The translations under genes were made by a program, and so were the position numbers. 64,000 bases of DNA from Alviniconcha marisindica (taxonomy: Eukaryota > Mollusca > Gastropoda > Provannidae), in NCBI GenBank assembly GCA_018857735.1, contig JABMCL010002046.1, positions 445,001 to 509,000 on the forward strand. The letters are read 5' to 3'. Shown piece by piece: positions 52,615 through 64,000 of the stretch. The stretch's first letter is position 1. Each line of letters opens with the position of its first letter. The notes under the pieces were generated by a model. That model was given only the letters and a program-made list of their open reading frames with translations. It did no database searches and was not told the DNA's origin.

Positions 52615-52945
52615 TGGACCCTGTCCACTCCAGCAGACCACTGCAGGCCAGCGTCCTGCTCTGATAGACCCTGACCACTCCAGCAAAAGACCACTACTGG
52701 TGATCGCCTTCTTCCCAGGCAACTCCAGCAGAACACCGCTACAGCCAACATCCCGCTCTAGCAGACTCCCAAAATGCTTCCCTTGTGGTTGTTTAATCAC
52801 GAAACACACCCCTTGGTGATTGCCTTCTTCCCTGACAGCTCCAGTAGAAGGCTGCACCAGGCCAATACCCTGTTCTGACTTACTGAGCACTCTTCATGGT
52901 CTTGTTCCCTGACGGCCCCAGCAAACATCTCGCCAAGCCAGCGTC
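52590..52945 (+). repeat. Diverged tandem repeats carrying the stop codon into the 3' UTR
   Basis: The last codons GCCAACGTCCTGCTCTGA recur as GCCAGCGTCCTGCTCTGA (TGA at 52662-52664), then CCAACATCCCGCTCTAG and GCCAATACCCTGTTCTGA, each followed by CTCCAGCAGA-like text. Confidence 0.75.
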
Positions 52946-53043
52946 TTTCTCTCAGTCACGGTTCACCCCAGTTTTGGAGTTCACCACTGACCTGTAAGAA
53001 GTATGCAGCAGAAGAAACAGCAGGCTTGCAACCTCTGTCACTA

Positions 53044-53049
53044 AATAAA
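53044..53049 (+). other. Candidate proximal poly(A) signal AATAAA
   Basis: AATAAA about 430 nt after the stop codon, the first such hexamer in the 3' region, with G/T-containing sequence downstream. A second cluster, overlapping AATAAATAAA, lies at 53770-53779. Which is used cannot be told from sequence. Confidence 0.4.
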
Positions 53050-53769
53050 CACGCCACATCCATGAGAGGTGCGTAATGGGGCGGAAGAAGTAACAGTGGG
53101 GGGAAAGTAGCAGAAGAAGGTACCAGGTGAGGTCAGTTCTATAAAACATTCAGGAATACATCCATGCCGTCACTTTGGTCTGGATCCGGCCATGTTGTGA
53201 GACATATTCCTCTGTGGACAGAGGCTGTCAACACTGAAAGAAAAAAAATCATTGTAGTAATAATACATGTGGGGAGACGTCTGAGAGATGAGGCAGAGTG
53301 CATACCTGGGCTTTTCCTTAGCGCTGGGCTGCCAGCTGGAGCTGACTTGAACCGGACTGAACCGGACCAATCACGTCGGTATGGTGGAGGCAAGCTCACC
53401 TTAACAAGACAGCGTGCAACCGAACTGGCAGCCAGACTACCTGGCCAGTGCGTTGCCCTTGCCTGAGCATCCCAGCATCTGTGTTTGCTGGGCTGTTTCG
53501 CTGCGGACGATTTCCTGTTTCCTGGAATAGCGGAAATCAGGGCAGAGGAGTTGACTGAGGTTCTTTTCGTGAAGTTTGCAGGGCATTTTTTTAGCACTGT
53601 AAATGCACCTGACTGACAATTGACTTGAAAAAGTTTACCTGGTGAAGACACAGAAGCAGCAACACTACATTGTTTACGTCAACATTAAAAATATATATAT
53701 ATTCAGCCGAGTCAGGTGTTTTAGAATGTTTGTAGGTTATTTTGGTCATGTTGCATTCAGGTTTGCTCA

Positions 53770-53779
53770 AATAAATAAA
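53770..53779 (+). other. Candidate distal poly(A) signal, overlapping AATAAA pair
   Basis: Two overlapping AATAAA hexamers about 1.16 kb after the stop codon, inside an AT-rich tract. Confidence 0.35.
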
Positions 53780-54175
53780 GGCTATGGTAGTTTTATTGAC
53801 TATTTGTCAACTGATTTGGCGTCAAATACTTATATATATATATAAAAATAACTAAATGAAATATAGTCATAGTTCTTCCAGTGTTCAGTGGACTTTAAAT
53901 TAAATGTTGAGCAAATAAACGTTTCTGTGGCAAGAGGTTTGAGTTGTAGACATGCTGCACAGATTGCCTTGCTGCTGCAGAGAGAATGGTTCTCAGGGAT
54001 CACCCTGTGGGATGAATATGGTGAATTGCTTGTGATCCAGACCATGGATATTGTTACTTCTTTTTATTACTGATTTTTGTAAACTTTTTAGAAACAACTT
54101 TTTATGCCACAATTGTGATTTTCTTAACTGAGCGAAAACAACTGTTGTTCTTTATGTGCGTGTGCATGCGCACGT

Positions 54176-54176
54176 G

Positions 54177-54211
<35 letters not shown>

Positions 54212-54214
54212 GTG

Positions 54215-54266
<52 letters not shown>

Positions 54267-54285
54267 TGTGTGTGTGTGTGTGTGC
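54176..54285. repeat. Microsatellite (GT)n(GCGT)n(GT)n
   Basis: GT flanks about 9 to 10 GCGT units at 54228-54266. Confidence 0.95.
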
Positions 54286-55334
54286 ATTTGTTTAACTCAT
54301 GTTGAAAGGGGTGGTTGTTTGTCAGAACCATTGTTTGAACTTTTAAAGTTAAATTTTTACCTGGTTGATAGTGATCGGTGGAAGAATATCAAAGACGACA
54401 AAATTGTGCCATGGTGCTTTTTTTTCCCCATGTAAACTTGACACCTTAGGTGACAACACATGCAAACTAAATACCCAAATATTCTGTCTTTATTGATCAG
54501 ACAAGTCTGTGGATGTCAGCAGTGCTGTTTTGGCATGCAGCCATTTGGAGAGGCAGTTTCTCAATCCAGTTGATATCAAGTGCTGGTGTACATGCATATG
54601 TATCAACAGTACCGTTGAGAAATTGCTAGGTGACTATTCCAGTAACAAAGACACTTGCCTGTTTCTGCCATTGAGACTAGTGAAAGCATTCATGGTCCAT
54701 GTTCTCAAAGCTGACCTTTCTTTGACCTTTCACAGTATTTTGTTGCGCATCTTGAGTTTGCTTCAACGTTGCTTGAAATTGCAGTACGCCAAAATTGAAT
54801 GTTGAACTGTCGTCTTCCTGGTCAATCGGTCCTGTTGTTACAGAGCCGGTATCTTCAGACATGTGATAGTTTTTTGTTTTGTTTTAGATACAACATCAGT
54901 GGGAAAATTGAATAATTTTGTATTCCATAGTGGGCGAGGCCATGCCCATGGTGGAGTTCAAGTATTGAACACAGATGGAGACCCATGGGCTTCTGTTAAA
55001 AGACATTTGTGTTGGAGAGGTGGGGCACAAACTGCCTTTCACTGCACAGAACGTGGCTCTTGGGGTGACGATGCATGCGGAACAAAGGTGGGGAAATACT
55101 TGAGGTTTGGGGATGGTTATGGCTAGGGACAGAATAGGTCCACTCAGACGCAGATAGCTTTTTTCTTTTAGGAGTGACTAGAAATGTGTGTCTGGAAGTT
55201 CTTGACCACCTGGGTAAGGCTTCAGCAGATGCAAGAGCAGTGCTACCCGTTGCCTCCTGTGTGTGCAGTATTTTCACATGTCCAGACTTTGGTATGGCTG
55301 CCAGTGCGTGGAGGTGTCAACGTGTGAATAGATG

Positions 55335-55490
55335 TTGATTGCACGTGGAGGCTGTACAAACAGCATAAGAGCGTCTGCTCTGAAAGCTGACTGGGAGAAA
55401 AATCCCTTGCTGCACAGGGGAAGTGAACCCCAGTCAGTATTGCACCTGGCTGTTCGGTCCGACGCTCTAACAACTGAGCTATCCCACCCA
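55335..55490 (-). mobile_element. tRNA-derived SINE fragment, family 2
   Basis: Minus strand reads GGGATAGCTCAGTTGTTAGA (A box) and a weaker B box GGTTCACTTCC, with extra bases in the anticodon arm. The body differs from family 1. Too diverged for a functional tRNA. Confidence 0.6.
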
Positions 55491-57368
55491 GATGATGGAA
55501 GTTTTCCCCAGACAAAAAGATCACTGCAACTACAGAATATCTGCTCATGTTGAATTGCTCATCAACAACAAAAGTTGGAAGCTTATCCTTTGTCATAAGT
55601 AGATATTTGTGTACTTACGATGAAATACTCAAGCTCCGAGTTGCTCTCTCAGTAGTGGTAGGAACCAGTGTACTCAGGCTTATGTCTTGTTTTAAAATGC
55701 GGGCAGAAATAATCATACTGACAGAGACTGATGATGCTGGCGGTAGAGTATCCTTCTAGCTAAATGACATGCATAATACTGTTTTCATGAAACATTCATC
55801 ACCGTCACCATGGCCGGAAGTATGATTTAACACTTGTTAAGATGTGAACAGAAACAAAGCGGAAGTCACAAAGGTGTAACATGATTGTTGTTGATCTGTG
55901 AGTCTGACGTCCGTTTATCAGCATAGCTGCCGGTTGGGCGTTTCTTCCCCCACCCAGCTGCGTTAGAATTTGTTGGAGGCGATGAAAGGAAGACGATCAG
56001 TGATGTGAAAGTGTTTGGGAAAATACAATGCGTACTTTTGTTGTTGTTGTTGTCAGTGTGACAAAAATTAGTGTTTTAGAATATTTGTTGCAACAGGTGT
56101 CGATACATATCATGGCACTAGTTTACATATCATCAAGTGAAATGGATTTTTGCTTTTCACCTTTCTGTGCATCATGACATTTTGGGGTGTTGGTTTTTCT
56201 CCCCTATGTGTTGTAACCAGCTTGCGCGAGTGAACATACGTCTTTAGTACAATACGCATGACTGAGGAGATTGATGACAATATATTCCAGGTTTTTTCCT
56301 TGTATTACAGTGTTTCATTATTGTGTCATCAATTTCTCTGTTTGATTTTTACGATTTTGCAGTATCTTGATTGAACATATCATTCATTGTTACATGTACA
56401 TTGTTCAGAGTCTGGTTGCACCGCATATGCGAAGCTGTTTGGATTAATGCCCCCATCTCCCAACTCACCCATGCATTCACACACACACATGCACAGTAAT
56501 ATGCAAACTAAACATGTTTAAATGTCAGCTTTGCAAAACAAATAGAGGCTATTTGATGATTCTCCGGTCTTAACTTCAGACTGTACCAGAATGCATATCA
56601 GTTAATAATGATGGTAACATTCTGATGTTACGCCCCCAAAGTGCTTTTCATTGCTACGCAAATTCATAACTACAGCAAATACAAATCTTGGCTTGTGAAA
56701 GAATTTGTTCATGAGGAAAAGACTGTGAAATATTGAAGTGGTGAGAGTGTATATAATGTAAACATGATCGTGTTTCTTCATTTAATTATTTTGGCTTGTT
56801 TTTGTATGTAAAGCTGTATTTTACAATTTGAGCCTGCAGCTGGATATTTTTTTGTCAGTTTGTAGTTGCAGCCTACAAATACAAGACTTTTGCAAAATTA
56901 TTCTGTTGCTGAAAAATAATTTTCATGGCCTCTCAAAATGTGAGAAGTGAATGCACAATGTAAATATAAATTTTTCTATGCTGCTGATTTTTGCCATCTC
57001 AGAACAACGAACTGTACTTGGTGTGCATAGATGTCAAGACTGAATACTCTTCAGATACTATGGCGCAGTATCTCTTGTTGTGGTATTATACCAAATTTAC
57101 ACATGTGTATGTTATTGGACAAAGAATGTAAAGTGTCAAAACACTTTTTTTACTCCTTTTAATTTTTTAATTTTTTTACTCAAGAATGTTTTAGTGCATC
57201 GTGCATCCCTGGTTCTTCTTGGCTTTGCTTGCTATCTGTTGCAAGTGAAGTTCTGGTTTAAGGTACAGTGGCATCACTCTTATAATACGTCCTTGAAAAT
57301 CATGGAATGAAAAATTGGGTGGCTTCTGGTGTTACCATGTGAGTGTGCATGCATTCATGTGTGTTTGA

Positions 57369-57393
57369 GAGTGTGCATGTGTGTGTGTGTGTA

Positions 57394-57459
<66 letters not shown>

Positions 57460-57492
57460 GACGAAGAGAGTGTGTGTGTGTGTGTGTGTGTG
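57369..57492. repeat. Compound microsatellite (GT)n(GA)n(GT)n
   Basis: GA block 57397-57453 with GT blocks on each side. Confidence 0.93.
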
Positions 57493-58969
57493 CCCAAACT
57501 GAATTTTTCCCACCATGAGGGGCAGCATGGTATAATAAACCTTGCTCCCCTTCACACAGTGCTTGTGCCTTGAGGTTTGTCCCATTTGCTGGCTGCTGCA
57601 AAGCAGCAGGGAAAACAGGCTGTGCATTGAGAGATGGAGTACAGATTTTGTTGTGGCGTGTTCAGGTTTATGCCAAAAGCAAGTGAAGGGAAAGGGTTGT
57701 GAACAAGGGGTCTGTTAGAGGGATTGTCCGTCATCAGGGCAGTCGTTCATCAGCAGTTCTGTTGTACTGCGTAGTACGTAACAGTTGCACACCGTTCTGG
57801 GCAGAGCAGAGCTGCACTAAGTAGTTGGTCCTTGTTGAGTTCAGTGCTGTCCTCTCACCAGGTATTGATTTCATGAGGTTGTGAATCCATGTTCATTTGG
57901 TCTGCAAAACCTGTGTTTTTAGTGTCCAGTTTACTTACCCATGGTTGTGAAAAGAGAAGGCATTCCTGCATCTTTGTACGCTTGTTTTTGTTCAGAATTG
58001 ATTCATGTAATTAGGATTTTCCCCCTCATTTTCTCTCTTTTTGCTGGGGGGTGGGGATGGCTGTTAATGTATTGTTGACAAGGATTTTCTCTGCATGTGC
58101 AAACTGTGTCAGTGTCGATTTGTGCAAGTCATAAAGCATACACAAATACATGTACATCGATGCATCTGTGTGTTTGTGCATTTGTAGATGTTGGCATGTG
58201 AATCAGTGTGAATGTGTGAGTGCGTGTCTCTTTGGCCTGATCACTGCCAGTTGTTCGATGTTCAGCTTCTTGAAGTACATTTCAGGAATCCCATGGTCAT
58301 TGGTTTTTCACAGCGTGATCCTCTTCATGCATGTTATTGTGTGTTGGTTTAGTTTCCCCCAACCCTAGACGTCACTGAATATTCATCAGTCTGCTTGATT
58401 TTGATGGTTGTGCGAGCATTGACAAATTCCCATGCACTGATTTTCTTAAATAAAATTTTGGTTTATGTTTTTGGCTGTCTTGCTTTTTTACGAAGACAGT
58501 GGTTGAATTTCTAAGTAATACACAACCAAATTTGAAATAGGAGTACTGAAATAAATCGGAGTGTGTACAAGTGTGTCTTCAAGATTGTTTTGTAAAAGGT
58601 ATTTCAGCGCATAATTTTGTTTCCTTGGTGATTGATATTCCAGAGCAGTCTTTTTACACCAATATTCAAGAAAGCTCCTCGGAGGCTGATTAAACCTTTT
58701 CTGTGTGCTTGCCTGAGTAATACAAGCTCAACGATTTTTACAAGAAACTGTTGTTTGTGTGATCTGCTGTGACTTGTGATCGGTGAACTTCAGCGTTGAT
58801 CTTTTTGACATTTGCGACCTTTCTGTGCATTCAACCCAAGAATGCGATGCAAAGGGCATGTCATACATGGGTGAAAGTTCATTTTTTTTCTTTCTCTCTG
58901 TCGTTGATATTAATGGGGCAGTCTGATGATGGTTGCATTCAAAGGTCACTGAGGTCACTTTGGGGTCAC

Positions 58970-59150
58970 CTAGGATGCAGTTGGGTTCAAGGTTGCAGTG
59001 GGTTTCAGGGGACACCTGGATAGCAATGGGGTCTGCGGAACACTTTCGTGGCAGTGGGGTTCAAATCACTGAGGGTGCAGTGGGGTCCAAGGGTTATGCA
59101 CCTTGCAGTGGGATTCACAAGCCACATAACTAGCAGTGGGGTCAGGATTC
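58970..59150. repeat. Minisatellite, about 35-40 bp unit, about 5 diverged copies
   Basis: Repeated GCAGTGGGGTTCAA variants with TCACTGAGG spacers. Confidence 0.65.
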
Positions 59151-59497
59151 TGTGGTTTCTCCTTGCAGTTTTGAGACTGATGCAAACCTGGGTAAAATAG
59201 ATATGATGTTTTTTTCATCCCCCATTTCATTTTTCTCATAAAATTGCCCCCAAATGTAAAAATCTCCGCATGAAGATTGTAATAGCTGATTTTTGGGGGT
59301 ATGAATATGAACATACTTTCACCCACATGCTTTTCTTTATGTGCTGCTCACACGCACAGGATGAACAAAACTGACCGATAATTTGTATGTGGATGATTTT
59401 GTTTTTTTCTCCACTGGATAGAAGGTAGTGATGGAGAGTTGTAGATACAGTGATACTGATCATTATGATGGTGTCACTTGCATAAGATACCTATTGA

Positions 59498-59722
59498 CCC
59501 CTTCACTGCCCCAGCCTATAAAATTTCCGGGGCTGAAAGATGCTTGGATTCGCCTGCAAAACAGTGTATTTTCAGTCCTATAGCACATCTATTTTCAATG
59601 CTATGTGTTTTGATGAAGATGGTTTCACGTGCCAGTGCGAAAAAGAAGACAAAAAGGCTTAACGGTTTCAAATTTTGCACTGTTATTGGTCATTTTTAAG
59701 TGACATCATGGCAGTGAAGGGG
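59498..59722. mobile_element. piggyBac-like MITE, copy 2 (225 bp)
   Basis: Both ends carry CCCCTTCACTGCC in inverted orientation; the right flank is TTAA (59723-59726) and the left is TTGA (59494-59497), one change from TTAA. Body aligns over its whole length with the 10502-10730 copy in the same orientation. Confidence 0.78.
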
Positions 59723-60477
59723 TTAAACAATACCCTTGTGCATTCACTTCGGTGTGCACTGGTGTCCCTGGTTACTTTCTTGCTGTGATTTTTGTTAAAT
59801 CTGACAAGTTGTGAGAACTTACCGTAGTGCGTGCACGCCCCCCCCCCCCCCACCAAAAAAACTAAAACAAAATCAACAGGGTTGTGATAGTTCATATAGT
59901 TGATGAAATTTTTTGTGTGCATGACAAAATAAAACCTTTGCCACACAGCAAATCACTAAGTTTGATTAAATAAGAAATAAGGTGGTTGCATGTTTGTTTA
60001 TTGTACATATTGTATAATACAAAACGGAGACAGTAGTCGAAGGGTAGCTTTATATAGTGAAGCAGATTTTATTTATGTGTAATAACCCACCGAAACATGT
60101 AACACAGTAGCCTTCTGTTTGAGTTTTCTTCTGTGCAGCAACATAAATGGTAAGATTTGAGCTTAAATGTTTAATGGCTGTGAAATTTCCCACTGTGTTT
60201 TTAACTAACACCACCAGTCACTCTGTGAATTCTCTGTTACACTAACCTGTGAATTCTGTCTTACTTCATTGCTGAAGTGCAAAGTGCACGTGGTGGTTTC
60301 TGGTTTTGACTGGAATAAAAAGAGTGGTGTGCGTGTTGAGCATTTGTCTCAGTGGAAGGCCAACTACTGGGTTGGCTGTGTTTAGAGAAAAGCTCTGTGT
60401 TGGCATTTCCGTGGACACCGCGTCAACTAGACCTTTCAAACTGTATCTCGGTAGTTTTGCCTTTTTTTTTTCTTCTT

Positions 60478-60570
60478 CTTTTTTCCGCTCACAGTGAGCT
60501 TGAGGGAGGAATTTGCCTTTTTTCTCTTTTCTTTTTCCGCTCACAGTGAGCTTGAGGGAGGAATCGGCCT
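60478..60570. repeat. Direct duplication, about 56 bp
   Basis: TTTTTCCGCTCACAGTGAGC then TTGAGGGAGGAAT occurs twice, separated by a T/C-rich tract; CTCACAGTGAG inside is itself palindromic. Confidence 0.75.
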
Positions 60571-62178
60571 TCGGTGGCAACATTTTCAGATAAAATGACA
60601 ACAAAGCTTGATTGTTACTAATGTTTGGATATTGCATTGTGTTCAGGTAATTAATTAATTCTCTTTGTATAAAATTCATTTCTGGATGCTTTAATTAAGT
60701 ACTAGTTCTTTGTGTGCTTGTCAAACCAGCCAGCTTCGCTGTTTGGACAAGTGCTCTGTGTGTGAGGTTAGACAAGCGTTCTCTGTGTAACCTGTTAAGT
60801 ATTTCATTTGGTTCTTTGAACACACCTTTTTCCCTCTCAAGCTGTTTAATATCAAAGGAAGCTTTATTCCAGTCAGTTAATACATGCATAGGTCATTGTT
60901 GCTGGGCAGCCATCTTCTTCAGCGTTAAATGGAACATGGCTTAATTTGTTGACTTCTTCTGGGCACTCAATGACACATGCTTGGGTGGCTGTGCACTTTT
61001 TGGGTGTAATATGTCTGGCCATGCAGCCACCTTTGGAATGGATAGAATCTGGCTAGTGGCCGTCTTTAGCTTTTTGTGACCTGCACTGTTTTTTAGAGGG
61101 ATTGTGTCTGGGTATGCAAGTTATCTTTGGACAAAGCTTGGGTGGCTAACCTTTTGTGGCTAAAATGCCTGGGTGTGTGAATTCATCACCTTTGGGTGGA
61201 ACTGATTGGGTAACCATTTTGCTGGGTAGCCACTTCATTACATGCCATGGTTATAATGGAATGATATGGGTTGGGTATCAGGATTGCTGGATCAGAAGCG
61301 TTATGTGTCATTACTGGAACTTGGTCTGTGATGCCAGAAAATCAAATCGGTTACCTTTCTGTCCTGTCCTTTTTCTGTGTTTTTTTAATTTTGAAATTTT
61401 GTTGTTGTTGATGTATCATGCTGTTAGAGCCAGTGATGTAGAGTTGTGTACTCATTTTGCCCCAACACTCTTCTTGTATCCCCTTCTTGTTACTTTTCTA
61501 TTTTCAGTACAGCATAATGATATTGTAGAAGTCACTTTTGCACTCGTGTAACATTCACATTTATTTTCCAGCTTGGAATAATAAATTGGAACCATGGAAC
61601 GGTGAGATTTTTGAGTGAGTTGATTTATTTTTAAATTACAAGCAAAATGCCTTTTTTCCCCTTCTTTTTGTGTGTGCATTGGTTAGATAGGACAGAGAGC
61701 AGAAAGTGTGTGTGTGTGTGCAGGTTTATGGAAGGATTAAGAACAAAAACAAAGTGAAGGACAAAGTAATTTACCTCCTTGGTTGCATCATCGCTTTTTT
61801 CTCTGTCTCTCTTGGTCACACAGTTTGAAAAACAAACAGCCAGTATTAGGATTAGTGTTTATTAAAATTTACACTTAGGAACAAAAGTGTTTGCCATAAT
61901 GTGAAAACATACTATCACAGACACATGATTGGGCAAAGCAAGACAGTACACAAATGCTTGAACAAAATGTGAACTGAATATAAAAGCAATCAAGAGACAA
62001 ACCAAAGAAAGCAGTGCACCAGTCAAACTGAGGGATGACCAAGGAAAAGGGAGGTGAACCTATGAAACCTAACCATAACTGGAGATAGATAATATGAATG
62101 AATAGACATTGTGGTTCCACACTCATCACAAGCTTTACAATTCACACCGACTTCCTGCCCACAAGTATCGCAAACGCA

Positions 62179-62342
62179 CACACACACTCTCTCACACACA
62201 CACACTCTCTCTCTCTCACACACACACACAAACATGCAAACACACATTCTCTCTCTCATGCACACACAAACACCACACATGCACACACACACAAAACAAC
62301 AACAACATGCAAACACACACACACATTCTCTCCCTCCCTCTC
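62179..62342. repeat. Compound (CA)n/(CT)n microsatellite
   Basis: Alternating CA and CT blocks. A CTGAA pentanucleotide repeat (about 6 units) lies at 62547-62574. Confidence 0.9.
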
Positions 62343-63138
62343 ACTAATGATAATAAAATAGGGTTTGTACAGTGGAACCCCTTCTTCAATGACTTTCCTG
62401 GTTAAAGAACTCCTCATTTTAAGGCTACTACAACTGAAACCTCTCCCTTCCTGTTTCCATGGAAACGAGGCTCTAACCTCAAAGGTGACATTGGGGAAAT
62501 TTAGGAGAAATGGGGTGGAGCACATATGGGCTTTTCTGAGCACTCTTGAACTGAACTGAACTGAACTGAACTGAAGCCCTAACCAAGAAGAACTCTCTCT
62601 TTTTTAAGACCACCTGTGTCCGATTCTCTAACAGTACATTTGTAAACCAAGTAAGAACCACTGGGCCTGCATAAGCATGTGGCTGTGTACTTGTAATAGA
62701 TTCTAGCAGACATTCTCTGCAAGTTCTAGTAATAAATTATTATTGTGAGTGTAGAGCTGTGTCTTAACTGCACAGTCGCTTTGAATGCAAACATAACTCC
62801 TTCACACGGACAGCACTGGCTCTAAACCTCTGATGCCGCAACAGATGTGCAGTGTTACCAAGCAAGAGTAAGTGTCATGTGGTGAGAGAACAGGGAACAT
62901 TTCCCCGTCGCATCTGCAATAGGAATGCAAGTCGCTTGTTCACCTGACATATTTCTGGAGATGAGATGCAAATAATACCCCCCCCCAAAAAAACACACAC
63001 ATACCAACAACAACAAACCAATGGCCCCTTCACACCCATCAATTAACCGTAATAAATTTAAACATTACTATCATTTCATCTATAGGTAACGCTCAAATAA
63101 GCATACTGTTTTTGTGTTTCATGTACTTGTTTGTTGAG

Positions 63139-63215
63139 TTTATTACAGTTGGTTTAAACAAAATTTATTTCTACATAATGTAGAAATAAATTTTGTTTAA
63201 ACCAACTGTAATAAA
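63139..63215. repeat. Near-perfect 77-bp palindrome
   Basis: Arms of 38 bp (63139-63176 and 63178-63215) are exact reverse complements around a single A at 63177. AT-rich; could extrude a cruciform or fold as a perfect RNA hairpin. Confidence 0.9.
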
Positions 63216-63515
63216 TTCCTGCACAAAATGAGCCCACATCTTTGATTTAACACCGAAGACCAAATGTCGCCTGCTGACCTGGCGAGTCACATGTATAACA
63301 ATTTTTGTTTTTTAAAGGTCACACAATGGCCAATCAAAAACCTAGTTTTCCCCTTTCTAAATGCTACAGAGCTTGGGAAATGCTGAGCAGAAGACCTACA
63401 CACTGGTTGCTGTCCTTTAGCGTGAAAAATGAACAGATTGCATTCAAAGAGAATGTGCAACACAGTATAATACCACTTTACTATTGCCACGTGTCATTAG
63501 AATTGCACTAGGAAT

Positions 63516-63794
63516 AATAGAACAGCTCTAAACAAATGTACTCGCCTATATGACGACACACAAGGAACAATTAAACACAAGCACTTTCGACAGAGAGTCT
63601 TCATCAGGTGTAAGAAGACAGAAAATAATAAAAGCAGAAGGAAGTAAAGAGGAAGACAGACAAGGAGCTGATGTAAAATGATTATTTTCTATCTTCTTAC
63701 ACATGATGAAGGCTCTCTGTCGAAAGCGCTTCTGTTTAATTGTTCTTTGTGTGTCGTCATAGGGGGGTGTACATTTCTCTAGAGCTGTTCTATT
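63516..63794. mobile_element. Foldback/MITE element with 114-bp inverted arms
   Basis: Arms 63516-63629 and 63681-63794 are reverse complements with about ten to fifteen differences; ends read AATAGAACAGCTCTA. Only about 50 bp (AG-rich) separates them. No coding sequence. Family unknown; no clear target duplication. Confidence 0.75.
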
Positions 63795-64000
63795 TTGTCA
63801 ACCTCACCAGTGGTTGTTCACTCATTCCTTACACTAGGAATGTTTTGTGGTGCCAAGTACACTCATCACACATTCACACAATTAAGACAGTTTTACGGAA
63901 AGCTACAATGGAATACTGAACTGTTTGCAAAAACGTTGACCTATACTGCTTTGAAAATGGATTTTTTACCCAAATTTCTAGTATTCTTTGCAGTTGGAAG

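Larger units (their letters stand above)
53050..64000. other. Downstream region without a recognisable gene
   Basis: No frame on either strand looks like a conserved protein, apart from a short Cys-rich stretch on the minus strand at 62107-62172. Mostly AT-rich with the mobile elements, palindrome and microsatellites listed separately. The first part may be long 3' UTR. Confidence 0.5.

Noticed and set aside
60266..60679. 137-residue minus-strand open frame
   Set aside because: Lys-rich part comes from a T/C-rich duplicated tract; no recognisable domain or splice context.

Overview
The window is eukaryotic nuclear DNA: coding blocks are split by GT...AG introns and the non-coding part is full of microsatellites, minisatellites and transposon fragments. 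Repeat style (tRNA-derived SINEs, short retroposon tails ending in ACTT repeats, a TTAA-flanked MITE) suggests a mollusc, most likely a gastropod; that assignment is inference and was not tested by any search.

One protein-coding gene is recognisable. It lies on the + strand, is already open at the left edge, and runs to a stop codon at 52612-52614. Twenty-seven exons encode about 2,075 residues of a WW-PH protein of the PLEKHA5/6/7 family (closest in architecture to PLEKHA7 and PLEKHA5). In order they give: the end of WW domain 1 (5-81), WW domain 2 (19697-22044), a PH domain (about 23945-26220), a very large disordered Pro/Ser/Gly/Arg region (27341-32817), a long helical/coiled-coil region (35759-44353), a basic conserved stretch (46253-46386), a second disordered exon (47093-47950) and a short C-terminal part (51475-52614). 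Exon phases agree at every junction except 47950 to 51475, where at least one small exon or a different splice site has been missed.

The first intron is nearly 20 kb. Its centre (about 4.9-14.9 kb) is CpG-rich while both flanks are CpG-poor, and it holds a candidate internal promoter with a possible non-coding first exon (about 5169-5500). Other introns carry tandem arrays with units of 27, 29, 33, 38, 41, about 45, about 60 and 67 bp, a hAT-like element, one of two copies of a piggyBac-like MITE and three SINE copies. Several introns hold tandem copies of the splice junction of the adjoining exon, the most unusual pattern in the window.

From 52615 to the right edge (11.4 kb) no gene is recognisable. 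It holds a probable 3' UTR with duplicated stop-codon segments, candidate poly(A) signals, a second SINE family, the second MITE copy, a 77-bp near-perfect palindrome and a 279-bp foldback element.
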